NCBI GenBank assembly: GCA_017528425.1
Contig: JAFXOV010000063.1
Coordinates: 26,093 to 90,092, forward strand
DNA: 64,000 nucleotides
Origin: Elusimicrobiota bacterium
Lineage (GTDB): Bacteria > Elusimicrobiota > Endomicrobiia > Endomicrobiales > Endomicrobiaceae
Direction: 5' to 3'
The position numbers and the translations under genes are program-made. How positions within the stretch are numbered: position 1 is the first letter of the stretch; each line of letters starts with the position of its first letter. The notes beneath the pieces are model-generated. The model worked only from the letters and a program-made list of their open reading frames with translations. It had not been told where the DNA came from and did not search any database. Below are positions 9,288-19,020 of the stretch, piece by piece.

Positions 9288-12200
9288 ATGAATATAAAAC
9301 AAAAAACTATTTATTTAAAGAAATTTTTCGCTATTATTATTTCTGTTTTCGTATTAAATTCTTTTGTGTTGAATGATTATGCTTTTGCTTTCGTACAACA
9401 ACCTGTTATGCCTACCGTTAACTCTTTACAACAAAAATTTTTAAATATAGATTCGACAAATGCAAAAATAACGGATACCTTTTTAAGTGAAACCAAGTCC
9501 GATAATATTCCGGTTATTTTTATACAGGACTTACACGGTAATCCTTCCGTTCAAAAAAACATTTCCGAAATCATTAAAGACTTAGATACAAAATATGGAA
9601 TAGATACAATTTTGCTTGAAGGTATACCTGAAGGGAAAGCTGATATTTCCGTATTGCAGGAATTAAAAAAATATAATGTTGCCGATGCATTATTAAAAAG
9701 CAATGCCTTGAGCGGTCCCGAATATTATTTAATGCAAAATAATACAAATACAAAAATTTGCGGTCTTGAAAACTGGTCATTGTATATTGGTAATATAAAA
9801 AGAAATGCTCAAATATTGAAAGATCAAGATTATCTCACAGAAACATTTATTGATTTTGAAAATGCTTTATTTTCAAAAATAGATAATTTAAAAGAATTAC
9901 AGGAATATATAAATTTAGACTTGTCTGACGAAAAATTACTTAAAGTATTAAATCAGCCTATTATCAATTACGACGATTTGCATAAATATATCTCCATTTG
10001 CAATGATATAAATACAATAAACAAAAAGAAATTAAATAAGGAATATTCTGCTTTTATAGAGGATTTAAAAAGTAATTTAGATATTAAAGAATACAATTTA
10101 CTAATTAGTGATTCAAGAAAAGAAAATTTAACGGATTATTATAATAATCTTTACAGTAAAATAACAACAAAAGAAGAATATAAAAACAAATATAACGAAC
10201 TTTATTTATTTTTAAAATATACCACAGAAAAATCCAAATTGAATTTGGTTTCTTTAATATCCCAACAAAACAACTTTTTCAACAACTATTTAACATCAAT
10301 ATCAAACAATAAAACTCAACAAAATCTTTTTGTTTTAAAGATGACACAATTGTTTAAAGATTTTGTATTTTTATCAATATCCGACGAGGATTATAATTTT
10401 TTTATAGACAACTATGAAAGGTACATAAATTTATTACCTTCTTATCTTGCGCAAGAATATTATGACTACGAAGATTTATTATTTGATGATTTACTTTTTG
10501 ATTATCATAAAGCAAATATAGACAGAAACAAAATATTTGTTGATAATATTGTCGAATCATTAAAAGAAAAAGAGAACAAAAATAAGCTTACCGTCGTAGT
10601 TGCAGGCGGTTTTCACAATTCGATAGCACAAGATTTAAAAAGCAACAACATTTCCTATTTATTCGTTACACCGAATATTCAAGGTCAAACAACAAATACT
10701 TTTTATAATGAAATAGTATCATCTGCGGATAGATCGGCTTTAGCTCCAATCAAAATAATGTTGGCAAATACGGGGCTCTTGCAAGATAATACCATTTCGG
10801 TATTTTTTGAATATTTGGTAAATGCATTAGCATCCGTAAACGATTATTCTCCGGACAAGATAGAACAAGAACTATCTTCCATAATACAAAAAAGTACGGA
10901 CGAAATAAGTTCATTATTCGGCATTATCCCGATATCGGTAAACAGAACGAATTCTGTTTTTACTATAGATGTTGACGGGCAAGAATTAAAATTTAAAATA
11001 GAAAACGGACAAATTATATGGGAAAAATCTTCCATAAACTATAACAACTATATTGAAAAACAAGAAAAGAAACAATTAGCGGAAAAACTTATAAGTTTGC
11101 TTCGAAAACATTTCGGCATATTTCAAGCAACTTCGATGAGATTAAACCCGAAATTAAAATATTCATCGAGATTTTTTTCTAAGAGGTTGGGGAAAAATAA
11201 AAGTTTATTATTTAATTTATCAATGTTTTTTAGTGCAATAAAGAAATATCCTAAAGCATACGGGTTGATGATGGATTATGCCTCATCATACACGAACAAA
11301 GATAATGTCGTAAGCTACTCGATAAACTTCAATGATGATTCTTTTAAGGATATGAGATCCAGAATTGAATTTGCTCCTTTCATGGGAAAGAGTATAACAA
11401 TATTGGTAGAAAAAGGATTGGAAACATATCTAACCGAAGATACTATAAAAGAGTTACTGAAAGAATCCATAAAAAGAACAGGAGAAACAGAAGCAACATT
11501 TAAAGATACATTATTTATCGGTTTTTTGGATAAATCGACAAATTTATTTGAAGATCATCTGAACAATGGTTTTATAGGAGTAAACAGAGCTATATTCGAA
11601 GTGGAAGATAACACAGTAAAACAAGCTTTATTAAAAACCGGTATAATTCATGAAATATCGCACGAATTAAAAGGAGCTTTATCTTCTAAAGATTATCATA
11701 ACTTTGAAGGAAAAATGATGTATGACGATATAAAATATCTTATTGATTTTGTGGCAAAAACCGACTACGACAAAAAGAAAGAACAATTTTTGGAAGAAGA
11801 CGAAGTATTGAAAATAAAGGAACAGATTATTAATGCTTTCTATAAAACAATAGACGGACAACGTATCTGCTTGTTTACGGATAAAAATCGTTTCATGAAA
11901 AAAATAATGAACTACAAATATAGTGTTAATGATATGGTTAGTGTTGTTGTTAAGAAAAACATTTCGGATGAAAGAAGAAGAGAAGTTGAACTAAGGCACT
12001 TGGAAGAATGTTTAAGCCCCGAAGACAGCAAAGATGCCGAATCAGTAAAATTAGCACGAGAAAGACAAAAAGAATTCTTCTATAATTTGTTTGATCCCGT
12101 ACCTAAAGTACAAACATTGGAAGATTTTCTTACAACTCATATACCGGAAGATAAGCTCGAAGAAATAGAATTCAAAAAAGATTCTTTATTTTCCAAATAT

Positions 12201-15200
12201 GCAGGAATACTAAGAATCAGATATTACAAAGAATTGGAAGACAAACTTGTTCTGTCAAGGAAAGAATTAACTGTTATAAGAAACCTGTCAGCCGCAGAAT
12301 TAAAATACTTTGAAAAAATGTTAAATATCGAAGAAAAGAAAAAAGCAGAGCTAACAAATGTGGAAATAAAACAAATAACAATGTTGTACGAATTTATAAC
12401 AAATTTCGACAATTGTATTAAAGCAATGTATAAAGTAATGCCGGCATGGATGTTTGAAGCTTTTTATAGCGATAAGAGTTTGGTGGCAGACCACGCATTA
12501 AATCATTCCATAGAAGTTCTTATTAAAGCTTTGGAAATAATTGCTCTAGATTTCAATCGTAGAGTTGATATGAAAACATTAATTTATTCTGCACTATTGC
12601 ACGATGTAAGTTGTACTATTTTCAGACAAAACCATGAAATAAATTCAGCAACTTGGGCAAGAAGAATTTTACAGAACGGAACAAATTTAAACAAACAAGA
12701 AATAAATAAAATTTGTTTGGTCGGAGAAAATCATAAAAAATATAAAAAACCTCTTACGGAAGAAAAAATAAGATCTGCTCATGACATTAGGAGCGGTAAT
12801 TATTGTTATGAAGCTTGTCTTCTTCATGATGCCGACGGTCTTGCGGCTGTACTCGATTTCGGAAGAGTATTAGGTGTTTGGTTAGCACAAAAAGATCCGT
12901 TCATTAACAGAAATCTTAAAATTTTCGATAAAACAGGTGCCGAAAAGGATAGATTATCTTTAATAAGAGAAGGGAAATATTTAAAAGTTGACGGCGGAGA
13001 TGCAATAAATGATTTGATGAGACAATTTTACAGAAGAAATCCTAATTTTTATTTTACAAACGGAGCCAGAGAACTTGCAGACAAAGCTTATCAGGACAAA
13101 CAGGCATTAAGGAAATTTTTAGACAGTCCGGAAATAAGAGACAGCATCGAAACTTTCTCTGAACATAAATATTCACGGAAAGATATTGATGAAGCATTGG
13201 ATATAATAGATGAAACTTTTGCCACGGACAATTTGATAGATGACTATGAAAGAACTCCGATTGAAGAAGTCGGAGAAACATTAACCGTACAAACAGATAA
13301 AACAGTAAAAAAAGATTCTGTTTTCAATTTATCTTCAAAACTGTCTATATTGTACAGGATATTATTTAACTTACCGTCGCACTCTAACATTATTCTGTCT
13401 GATATGCACGGAGGATACAACAGACTTTCGGAAATTCTTATAAAATTATTGGATTCCACTTACAATATCGATAAAATAATGAAAATCTTCAACAACGGAG
13501 ATTTAAATAAAGACTCATTAACGGAAGAAGATCTTGAAGAAATAGAAGAAACAAGACAAAAGTTGAATAAAGATATTATTTCCAGAATAAAAAGCATCAA
13601 AAAGAATATTTATGTTTTAGGAGATATGCTCGACAGAGGGGATAAGCAAGTTGAAACTTTTGAGTTAATGAATCAAATATCAAAAACGGGAAAACTAAAA
13701 TATATAATGGGAAATCACGATATCTACGCTTTTATGAATTTGTTGGGATTACATCTTCCGTTTTACGATAATTATAAAGGTATATCGAAAAATTATACCG
13801 TCGAATTATTTAACGGAACAAAAAAAGTAAATATTTTAGAGCTTTTAGAAAGCAAAAGAAAATATGGAATAGGTATTGAAGGAGAACAAAAAGACGAAAT
13901 TGAAAGAAAATGGGAAATGGAAAGATCAAGGGATAAGAAACATTGGGCAAGAAAACTATATGAATATATGCAACATGCGGACGCTGTTCAGAAAAAATGG
14001 ACGAAAGAAGAAAACAAAGACGGTATAACAAAAGAAAAAGAATTACAGCTTTTATTTGAAAAAACGTTTGGTTCCGAATACAAATTACACGAAAAAGGGA
14101 AAGATGTTTTGAATTCTCCTAAAGGAATTTTTGCACAAGATGAAGAACTTCTCAGATTTCATAAAAAATTCTTCGGAAGAAATGTAGGCGTAGTTGTTTA
14201 CACCGGTATAAGGGGCGTAAACAAAATGTCTCTAAACTGGTGGAAAGACAGAAACGAAGAACTGTCAAATTTAAAAGACAGATATCCTCAATATGCAGCA
14301 TATTGGAACAGGTTACAGAAAGAAATAGATACAATAATAGCAGATCAACAACAAACATTGAACGAAAAATATTTGTCCGATGAATGGGAATGGCTTGTAA
14401 TTGATGCAATAATGTACAGAAATTATGAAAGTACCGAATGGAATGCGTTGGATTGGGTTTTCCATAATAATTGGGGGGGAGGAGCAAACGGTTTCCTTGC
14501 ACAATTAAACGATAAAATAAAAGCAAGATTAAACAAAGAAAAGAAAGCTAAAATCAGATTAGTGCAAGAACATCCTTTATTTGATGAAAAAAGAAAAGCT
14601 GAAGAAATAGAAAAGATAAACAGAGAATATGAGCAAATATTTAAGGACAAACTTGTTACTCCGGTAAATTATTTCGATGATCCGTTAATACAAGAATTAT
14701 TGGAATTTTATCACAGCAATTTTTATTTATACAGAAGGGATCATTTCGGAAATTGTTACATGCATTCTATCCTCCCGGTAGATAATAACGGAGAAGTTTC
14801 TATCGGGCATGTAGATAAAGATGGCGTTTTTATAGAAATGGATAATAAAGGTATAAGAGAAAAAGGGTTTGTTTATAAAAAGAGAAGATACAGAAATAAG
14901 ACAATATTAAGAGGTCTCGGACAAATTGCCAAAGATGTAAGAAGATATGATGTAAACTCACAAAAATTATCCAAAGTAATGGAAGCCTTTACATTGTTAA
15001 CTGCGATTTATGCCGATAACACAACAAGAATAAAACCTGCAAATTTAAAACAAATGAAAGAACAATTCGGCGGATTCTTCTCTATACTTCAAAAGATGGG
15101 AATATCTACTTTGGTTGTAGGACATAATCCTATATCCAAAATAGGAACAAGAGTTGAATTGGAAAAACTTAAATTTTTTAACAGAGAATTAGAGAGACAA

Positions 15201-16061
15201 AAATTAACAATTTTAAATACCGACGGAGAAATGTCTTCCGGTTACCAAAAACCTTTAGGAGCCGGATTAGGTATAGAAATGTCATTACTCGGCGTAAGAT
15301 ACAGAGGATTTTTGGACGGTAAATCGGAAACTTTTTCAGGAGATTATACACGTGATGTTGAAAAGGAAGATATGAGATTCACAATACTTTTAAATATTTT
15401 CCCGAGTCTGAAAAAACTACTGTTGTTATCGGAAAAAATTTATAAACTAATATCTTCTTTTGGAAATATAAAAGATTATTTTAGAGGAAAAATACTGACT
15501 AAAAAGAATTCCACATTGATAATGTTAACCACCGAAAAGCAATTGAAAGAAGAAATCGAAAGAGCTTATTTAAGAGGAATATCCGCTATTGCAATTGTTC
15601 CTAATAAGCTTTCAATTTTCTCTAAAGAAGAAAACATCGAAAAATCTTTTGTTACAATAAACGGTCAAGAAATAGCCTTTAATGTATACTTAAACAAAAT
15701 ATTGGCAGGTAACGGGAAATATATGAAATGTCTGTCTTATGATTATCAGAAAACTGCGGATGTATCCGATGAAGAAATAGAATTTGAAATAAGAAAACAT
15801 ATCTTGGAACAAATAAAAAATAAACAGTACAAGAATAAAGGAATAAAAACATCTAAAAATGTATTAACGGATATAAATATCGACGGCAACTTAGAACTCA
15901 ATAAAAAAGCTCTTTCCGATGAGATGAAAACGGCAATAATAAGATCGTTCGGAGTATTACCTTTATTATACGATTTGAATTTACAAAACTTGGCAGATAC
16001 AGACAGGCTTACTACAAATATCAATATTGATAAGATAAAAGATATTTTAGCAGCCGCGTAA
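9288..16061 (+). CDS. Giant secreted protein 2: ChaN/EreA-like, HD and FBPase-III-like phosphatase
   Basis: A 2257-residue paralogue of the preceding protein, 11 bases downstream with an AAGGAGA site, so surely co-transcribed. A signal peptide is followed by the ChaN/EreA-like region (FIQDLHGNPSVQ near 80; VAGGFHNS near 445). A zincin-type HEISH motif is at 788-792. The HD domain spans about 1065-1200 (VADHALNHS, ALLHDVSCTIF, HDADGL). A calcineurin-like phosphatase follows from about 1365 to 2000: SDMHGG (D1372, H1374), GDMLDRG (D1446), MGNHD (H1477) and VVGHNP (H1946). The wide spacing and late SSGYQKPLGAGLG resemble class III fructose-1,6-bisphosphatase, normally a cytosolic enzyme. A C-terminal domain of about 170 residues is shared with protein 1. 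All metal-binding residues named are present, so several active sites seem possible. The biological role is unknown. Confidence 0.7.
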   Translation: MNIKQKTIYLKKFFAIIISVFVLNSFVLNDYAFAFVQQPVMPTVNSLQQKFLNIDSTNAKITDTFLSETKSDNIPVIFIQDLHGNPSVQKNISEIIKDLDTKYGIDTILLEGIPEGKADISVLQELKKYNVADALLKSNALSGPEYYLMQNNTNTKICGLENWSLYIGNIKRNAQILKDQDYLTETFIDFENALFSKIDNLKELQEYINLDLSDEKLLKVLNQPIINYDDLHKYISICNDINTINKKKLNKEYSAFIEDLKSNLDIKEYNLLISDSRKENLTDYYNNLYSKITTKEEYKNKYNELYLFLKYTTEKSKLNLVSLISQQNNFFNNYLTSISNNKTQQNLFVLKMTQLFKDFVFLSISDEDYNFFIDNYERYINLLPSYLAQEYYDYEDLLFDDLLFDYHKANIDRNKIFVDNIVESLKEKENKNKLTVVVAGGFHNSIAQDLKSNNISYLFVTPNIQGQTTNTFYNEIVSSADRSALAPIKIMLANTGLLQDNTISVFFEYLVNALASVNDYSPDKIEQELSSIIQKSTDEISSLFGIIPISVNRTNSVFTIDVDGQELKFKIENGQIIWEKSSINYNNYIEKQEKKQLAEKLISLLRKHFGIFQATSMRLNPKLKYSSRFFSKRLGKNKSLLFNLSMFFSAIKKYPKAYGLMMDYASSYTNKDNVVSYSINFNDDSFKDMRSRIEFAPFMGKSITILVEKGLETYLTEDTIKELLKESIKRTGETEATFKDTLFIGFLDKSTNLFEDHLNNGFIGVNRAIFEVEDNTVKQALLKTGIIHEISHELKGALSSKDYHNFEGKMMYDDIKYLIDFVAKTDYDKKKEQFLEEDEVLKIKEQIINAFYKTIDGQRICLFTDKNRFMKKIMNYKYSVNDMVSVVVKKNISDERRREVELRHLEECLSPEDSKDAESVKLARERQKEFFYNLFDPVPKVQTLEDFLTTHIPEDKLEEIEFKKDSLFSKYAGILRIRYYKELEDKLVLSRKELTVIRNLSAAELKYFEKMLNIEEKKKAELTNVEIKQITMLYEFITNFDNCIKAMYKVMPAWMFEAFYSDKSLVADHALNHSIEVLIKALEIIALDFNRRVDMKTLIYSALLHDVSCTIFRQNHEINSATWARRILQNGTNLNKQEINKICLVGENHKKYKKPLTEEKIRSAHDIRSGNYCYEACLLHDADGLAAVLDFGRVLGVWLAQKDPFINRNLKIFDKTGAEKDRLSLIREGKYLKVDGGDAINDLMRQFYRRNPNFYFTNGARELADKAYQDKQALRKFLDSPEIRDSIETFSEHKYSRKDIDEALDIIDETFATDNLIDDYERTPIEEVGETLTVQTDKTVKKDSVFNLSSKLSILYRILFNLPSHSNIILSDMHGGYNRLSEILIKLLDSTYNIDKIMKIFNNGDLNKDSLTEEDLEEIEETRQKLNKDIISRIKSIKKNIYVLGDMLDRGDKQVETFELMNQISKTGKLKYIMGNHDIYAFMNLLGLHLPFYDNYKGISKNYTVELFNGTKKVNILELLESKRKYGIGIEGEQKDEIERKWEMERSRDKKHWARKLYEYMQHADAVQKKWTKEENKDGITKEKELQLLFEKTFGSEYKLHEKGKDVLNSPKGIFAQDEELLRFHKKFFGRNVGVVVYTGIRGVNKMSLNWWKDRNEELSNLKDRYPQYAAYWNRLQKEIDTIIADQQQTLNEKYLSDEWEWLVIDAIMYRNYESTEWNALDWVFHNNWGGGANGFLAQLNDKIKARLNKEKKAKIRLVQEHPLFDEKRKAEEIEKINREYEQIFKDKLVTPVNYFDDPLIQELLEFYHSNFYLYRRDHFGNCYMHSILPVDNNGEVSIGHVDKDGVFIEMDNKGIREKGFVYKKRRYRNKTILRGLGQIAKDVRRYDVNSQKLSKVMEAFTLLTAIYADNTTRIKPANLKQMKEQFGGFFSILQKMGISTLVVGHNPISKIGTRVELEKLKFFNRELERQKLTILNTDGEMSSGYQKPLGAGLGIEMSLLGVRYRGFLDGKSETFSGDYTRDVEKEDMRFTILLNIFPSLKKLLLLSEKIYKLISSFGNIKDYFRGKILTKKNSTLIMLTTEKQLKEEIERAYLRGISAIAIVPNKLSIFSKEENIEKSFVTINGQEIAFNVYLNKILAGNGKYMKCLSYDYQKTADVSDEEIEFEIRKHILEQIKNKQYKNKGIKTSKNVLTDINIDGNLELNKKALSDEMKTAIIRSFGVLPLLYDLNLQNLADTDRLTTNINIDKIKDILAAA

Positions 16062-16075
16062 AAATTAAAAAAAAA

Positions 16076-16084
16076 TGATATAAT
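16076..16084 (+). promoter_or_regulatory. Extended -10 promoter for the TPR gene
   Basis: TGATATAAT (TG-n-TATAAT) at 16076-16084 is a perfect extended -10 element 15 bases after the stop of giant protein 2. No good -35 is seen, which extended -10 promoters can lack. Transcription would start near 16091, and the TPR gene has AAAGGA before its ATG at 16130. Confidence 0.5.
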
Positions 16085-16129
16085 AAAAAAATATAGATTA
16101 AAAAAATATAAAAGAAAGAAAGGAAAAAA

Positions 16130-17074
16130 ATGAAAAAAATAATCTTTACGTTGTTTGTTTTTGGTTGTTTTCTATTTGCTTTTGAGTATTGTGATCCTTT
16201 GGATATGGGTATAAAATTTTTGGAAGATGATTCTTTGTATGCAACAAAGGAAGTCGTTGTAGCTAAAACAAGAAAAGGAGATGCAAGATCCGGACTTTCG
16301 GCAAAAGAACTTTTTGCGCTCGGACAACAATGTATGCAAAAGGGAAAATACAAATTAGCTATAGACTATTTTACTAAAGCAATTAAATTGGATCCTGTTT
16401 TTTATAATGCTTATAAAGAAAGAGCTTTGGCAAAAGATAAGATTCAAGATTATACCGGTTCAAAAAAAGATTATGAAACATATATGAAATTACGTGACAG
16501 ATTAAATATAGCTCAAATTGAAAAAGAAAAAAGAATGCTTAAAAATCGTATAATCTTGGCTAACAGAAAAGTAGCCGATAAAAAATATGATGAAGCAGTA
16601 GTAGATTTTACAAACATTATTAGTGCTTATCCTAAATTTCCCGATGGTTACATTGCAAGAGCAGATACTTACGTTCTTCTGAATAAAAATGCTGAGGCTC
16701 TTAAAGACTATAATAAAGCACTTGCCATAAATGATGTTCCTAATATTACTTTGTATTTAAAAACGGCAGAAACAGCATATAAATTGAAAAAATATTCGGA
16801 AGCGATAAACAACTACATTCAAATTGTAAGACTTAGTCCGAACTATGAATATGCACACTATAAAATGGTTGGAGCTTATATATTTATTGAAAAGTTTGAC
16901 AAAGCATTAACAAGTTTAAACAAATACATCAGTTGCTCAAGAGAAAAAAATATTCAAACCAGTGACTATAACGAATGGGATAAAATTTTAAACAAATATA
17001 GCAATAACACAGATATAAGAGATTTAAAAAGTCAATTAAAAAGTTTAAAATTTGTTCAAACAAAGAAAGCTTAA
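16130..17074 (+). CDS. Exported TPR-repeat protein
   Basis: A 314-residue protein with an N-terminal signal sequence (MKKIIFTLFVFGCFLFAFE) and tetratricopeptide repeats. Clear TPR units begin at AKELFALGQQCMQKGKYKLA (about residue 62), with the hallmark AIDYFTKAIKLDP, then PDGYIARADTYVLLNKNAEA and later PNYEYAHYKMVGAYIFIEKF. TPR arrays bind other proteins, so this is likely a periplasmic or envelope scaffold. No catalytic domain is visible. It has its own likely promoter just upstream and follows the giant-protein genes in the same direction; a partnership with them is possible but not shown. Its stop is one base from the stop of the convergent DUF362 gene. Confidence 0.75.
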   Translation: MKKIIFTLFVFGCFLFAFEYCDPLDMGIKFLEDDSLYATKEVVVAKTRKGDARSGLSAKELFALGQQCMQKGKYKLAIDYFTKAIKLDPVFYNAYKERALAKDKIQDYTGSKKDYETYMKLRDRLNIAQIEKEKRMLKNRIILANRKVADKKYDEAVVDFTNIISAYPKFPDGYIARADTYVLLNKNAEALKDYNKALAINDVPNITLYLKTAETAYKLKKYSEAINNYIQIVRLSPNYEYAHYKMVGAYIFIEKFDKALTSLNKYISCSREKNIQTSDYNEWDKILNKYSNNTDIRDLKSQLKSLKFVQTKKA

Positions 17075-17075
17075 A

Positions 17076-18119
17076 CTAGTATTCAACCAATTCGTATTCC
17101 ATAGAACCGATACCGAGTTCTTGAGCATATTTTAATTGAACCATGTAGTCTATGTCGGGATAAAGATGTTTTATAAAATCTTTACCGTAAATTTTGTTTA
17201 CTATATCTATGCTTGCTTTATCGACAGCAACAGGATCTGCACCGGCAACAATTCCGATATCATCCAACAACACCCTGTCTTTTCTTGTGTTACAATCGCA
17301 ATATTTTGTTATATGATTTAAAAAGCTGATACTAAAACTTTTTTTATTTTTTAATACTCCGTAACAAACTTCCACTATTTTTTCCTGCACATTTTTTAAA
17401 CTATCGTCCCAGGCAAGTTCAAATACACCTTTCGGACAACTTATAGTACATTCTCCGCAACCTATGCATTTTTCTTTATCAAAAGTAATTTTTTTATTTT
17501 TAAGTTCTAAAGCTTTCGGAGGGCACCACTTTACACAACTTCCGCAACCTATACAATTTGCAGTATCAATTTCCGGATTTGTATTATGATGCATGGCATA
17601 TTTACCTGCCTTACTTCCGCAACCCATACCTATATTTTTTATTGCACCGCCGAATCCTGCAATTTCATGACCTTTAAAATGATTTAGAAAAATAAAAGAA
17701 TCCGTATAATAAATATCTCTTGCAATAGAAACTGTTTTAAAATGTTTTTTATTTATTTCTACTTCCGCGGCGGCATTGCCTCTTAAGCCGTCGGAAATGA
17801 TTACCGGACATCCGCAATTTTCTATATTAAAGCCGTGTTTATTTGCCAATAATAAATGATGATATGCATCCGATCTTTTACCTACATAAATAGTACTTGC
17901 ATCGGTAAGGAAGGGGAAAGCTGTTTTTTCTTTGGCTATATCGGATATAACTTTTGTATATTCGGGTTTAACATATCCTTCGTTACCGTCTTCACCGAAA
18001 TGCATTTTTATTGCAACAAATTGTCTTGCTTTTACATGATCGAAGGCTCTTGCGAATTTTAAAAATTTATAAAATTCGTTCTTTTTATTCCACGGTAAAA
18101 AATAAACTTTCCCGGACAT
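17076..18119 (-). CDS. DUF362 protein with two 4Fe-4S ferredoxin clusters
   Basis: A 347-residue cytoplasmic iron-sulfur protein. The DUF362 region covers most of the chain (MKMHFGEDGNEGYVKPEY near the start; FLNHFKGHEIAGFGGAIKN). A dicluster ferredoxin is inserted near residues 190-235: CIGCGSCVKWCPPKAL and CIGCGECTISCPKGVFEL, each with CxxCxxCxxxCP. This architecture is common in strict anaerobes and is usually annotated as an uncharacterised Fe-S protein; its electron partner is not known. Another GCGSK stretch adds a possible extra ligand. The gene starts 3 bases after the pseudouridine synthase stop with an AGAGG site, so the two form an operon. Confidence 0.85.
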   Translation of the reverse strand: MSGKVYFLPWNKKNEFYKFLKFARAFDHVKARQFVAIKMHFGEDGNEGYVKPEYTKVISDIAKEKTAFPFLTDASTIYVGKRSDAYHHLLLANKHGFNIENCGCPVIISDGLRGNAAAEVEINKKHFKTVSIARDIYYTDSFIFLNHFKGHEIAGFGGAIKNIGMGCGSKAGKYAMHHNTNPEIDTANCIGCGSCVKWCPPKALELKNKKITFDKEKCIGCGECTISCPKGVFELAWDDSLKNVQEKIVEVCYGVLKNKKSFSISFLNHITKYCDCNTRKDRVLLDDIGIVAGADPVAVDKASIDIVNKIYGKDFIKHLYPDIDYMVQLKYAQELGIGSMEYELVEY

Positions 18120-18122
18120 ATT

Positions 18123-18839
18123 TTAACCTCTTTTATTATATTTTCTTAATTGTTTTAATGTAAGTTGAATATCATCAGGTATTTCCGCAACGAAAATATT
18201 CTTTTCTTTATTGCCGGGCAATAACAATTCTATTTGATACAAATGCATAGGTAATCTTTTCAACAACGGTTTTTCTTTGGTGATTCCTTTATATCTTCTC
18301 TTTAAATTTGAAAGTAATATAGGTTCTTCGCTGCCGTAAATTTTATCTATAGCAAGAGTATTTCCTATGGACCAGAAATGCGCTCTTATTTGATTTTTTC
18401 TTGTGGTTAGAGGATAAACTTCAAGAAATGCAAAACTTTTGAATTGTTCGAGAACTTTGTATTTTGTAACGGATTTTATTCCTCTGTCATTAACGGAAGT
18501 CGTTTGTTCGTTAACTAAAAGATTTTTGTCTATTTCGCCTTCCGTATTATCCATAATACCGTTAACCAATACATAATATATTTTTTTTACTTCTTCTTTT
18601 TTAAACTGTTCGGAAATAAAGTCATAAGCTTTTTTTGTTTTGGCAAAAACGACTATTCCGCTTGCTTCATAGTCGAGGGAAGTTATCGGAAAAACATCTT
18701 GCTTTAAATTGTTTTTCAATATATCCGCTATTGCCTTGTTTTTTATTTCTTCATTATTCAAAACAAAAATTTCAGGCTCTTTGTTTATAACTATAACATC
18801 ATCATTTTCAAATATAATATTAAAGTTTTTATTTTGCAT
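18123..18839 (-). CDS. RluA-family pseudouridine synthase
   Basis: A 238-residue enzyme that should isomerise uridine to pseudouridine in rRNA or tRNA. The catalytic motif, normally HRLDxxTSG, reads TSLDYEASG with the nucleophile Asp at 56 kept and the preceding His-Arg replaced by Thr-Ser. The later conserved block TRKNQIRAHFWSIGN matches the usual RTHQIRVHLAHIG. No S4 RNA-binding domain is present, so it is nearer the short RluA/RluC-like forms; the exact RNA target cannot be told. An AAAGGA site precedes the ATG. It is the first gene of a two-gene operon with the DUF362 protein and is divergent from giant protein 3. Confidence 0.8.
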   Translation of the reverse strand: MQNKNFNIIFENDDVIVINKEPEIFVLNNEEIKNKAIADILKNNLKQDVFPITSLDYEASGIVVFAKTKKAYDFISEQFKKEEVKKIYYVLVNGIMDNTEGEIDKNLLVNEQTTSVNDRGIKSVTKYKVLEQFKSFAFLEVYPLTTRKNQIRAHFWSIGNTLAIDKIYGSEEPILLSNLKRRYKGITKEKPLLKRLPMHLYQIELLLPGNKEKNIFVAEIPDDIQLTLKQLRKYNKRG

Positions 18840-18973
18840 TCGTTAAATCCTTTCTTATATTTTGCATATTTTATCACTTTTTTTTATTCTATTAAAGATT
18901 AATTCACAAAAATTTTACATCTTTTCAGTACCGCCGTGTATTATAATATATATAATATATATTATTTATTATT

Positions 18974-18998
18974 TACGTATGCCGTTGTACTGTACGTA
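18974..18998. repeat. Paired TACGTA palindromes upstream of giant protein 3
   Basis: Two copies of the self-complementary hexamer TACGTA lie at 18974-18979 and 18993-18998, 19 bases apart centre to centre, i.e. nearly two helical turns. They sit between an AT-rich stretch that could hold a -10 (TATAAT near 18942-18947) and the GGAG site at 19008-19011. This could be an operator. No regulator is known. Confidence 0.3.
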
Positions 18999-19020
18999 TT
19001 TATTGTTGGAGCGAAAAAAA

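Noticed and set aside
13054..14650. Several open frames on the minus strand within giant protein 2
   Set aside because: They overlap a continuous coding frame with conserved motifs and have no recognisable product or ribosome site.
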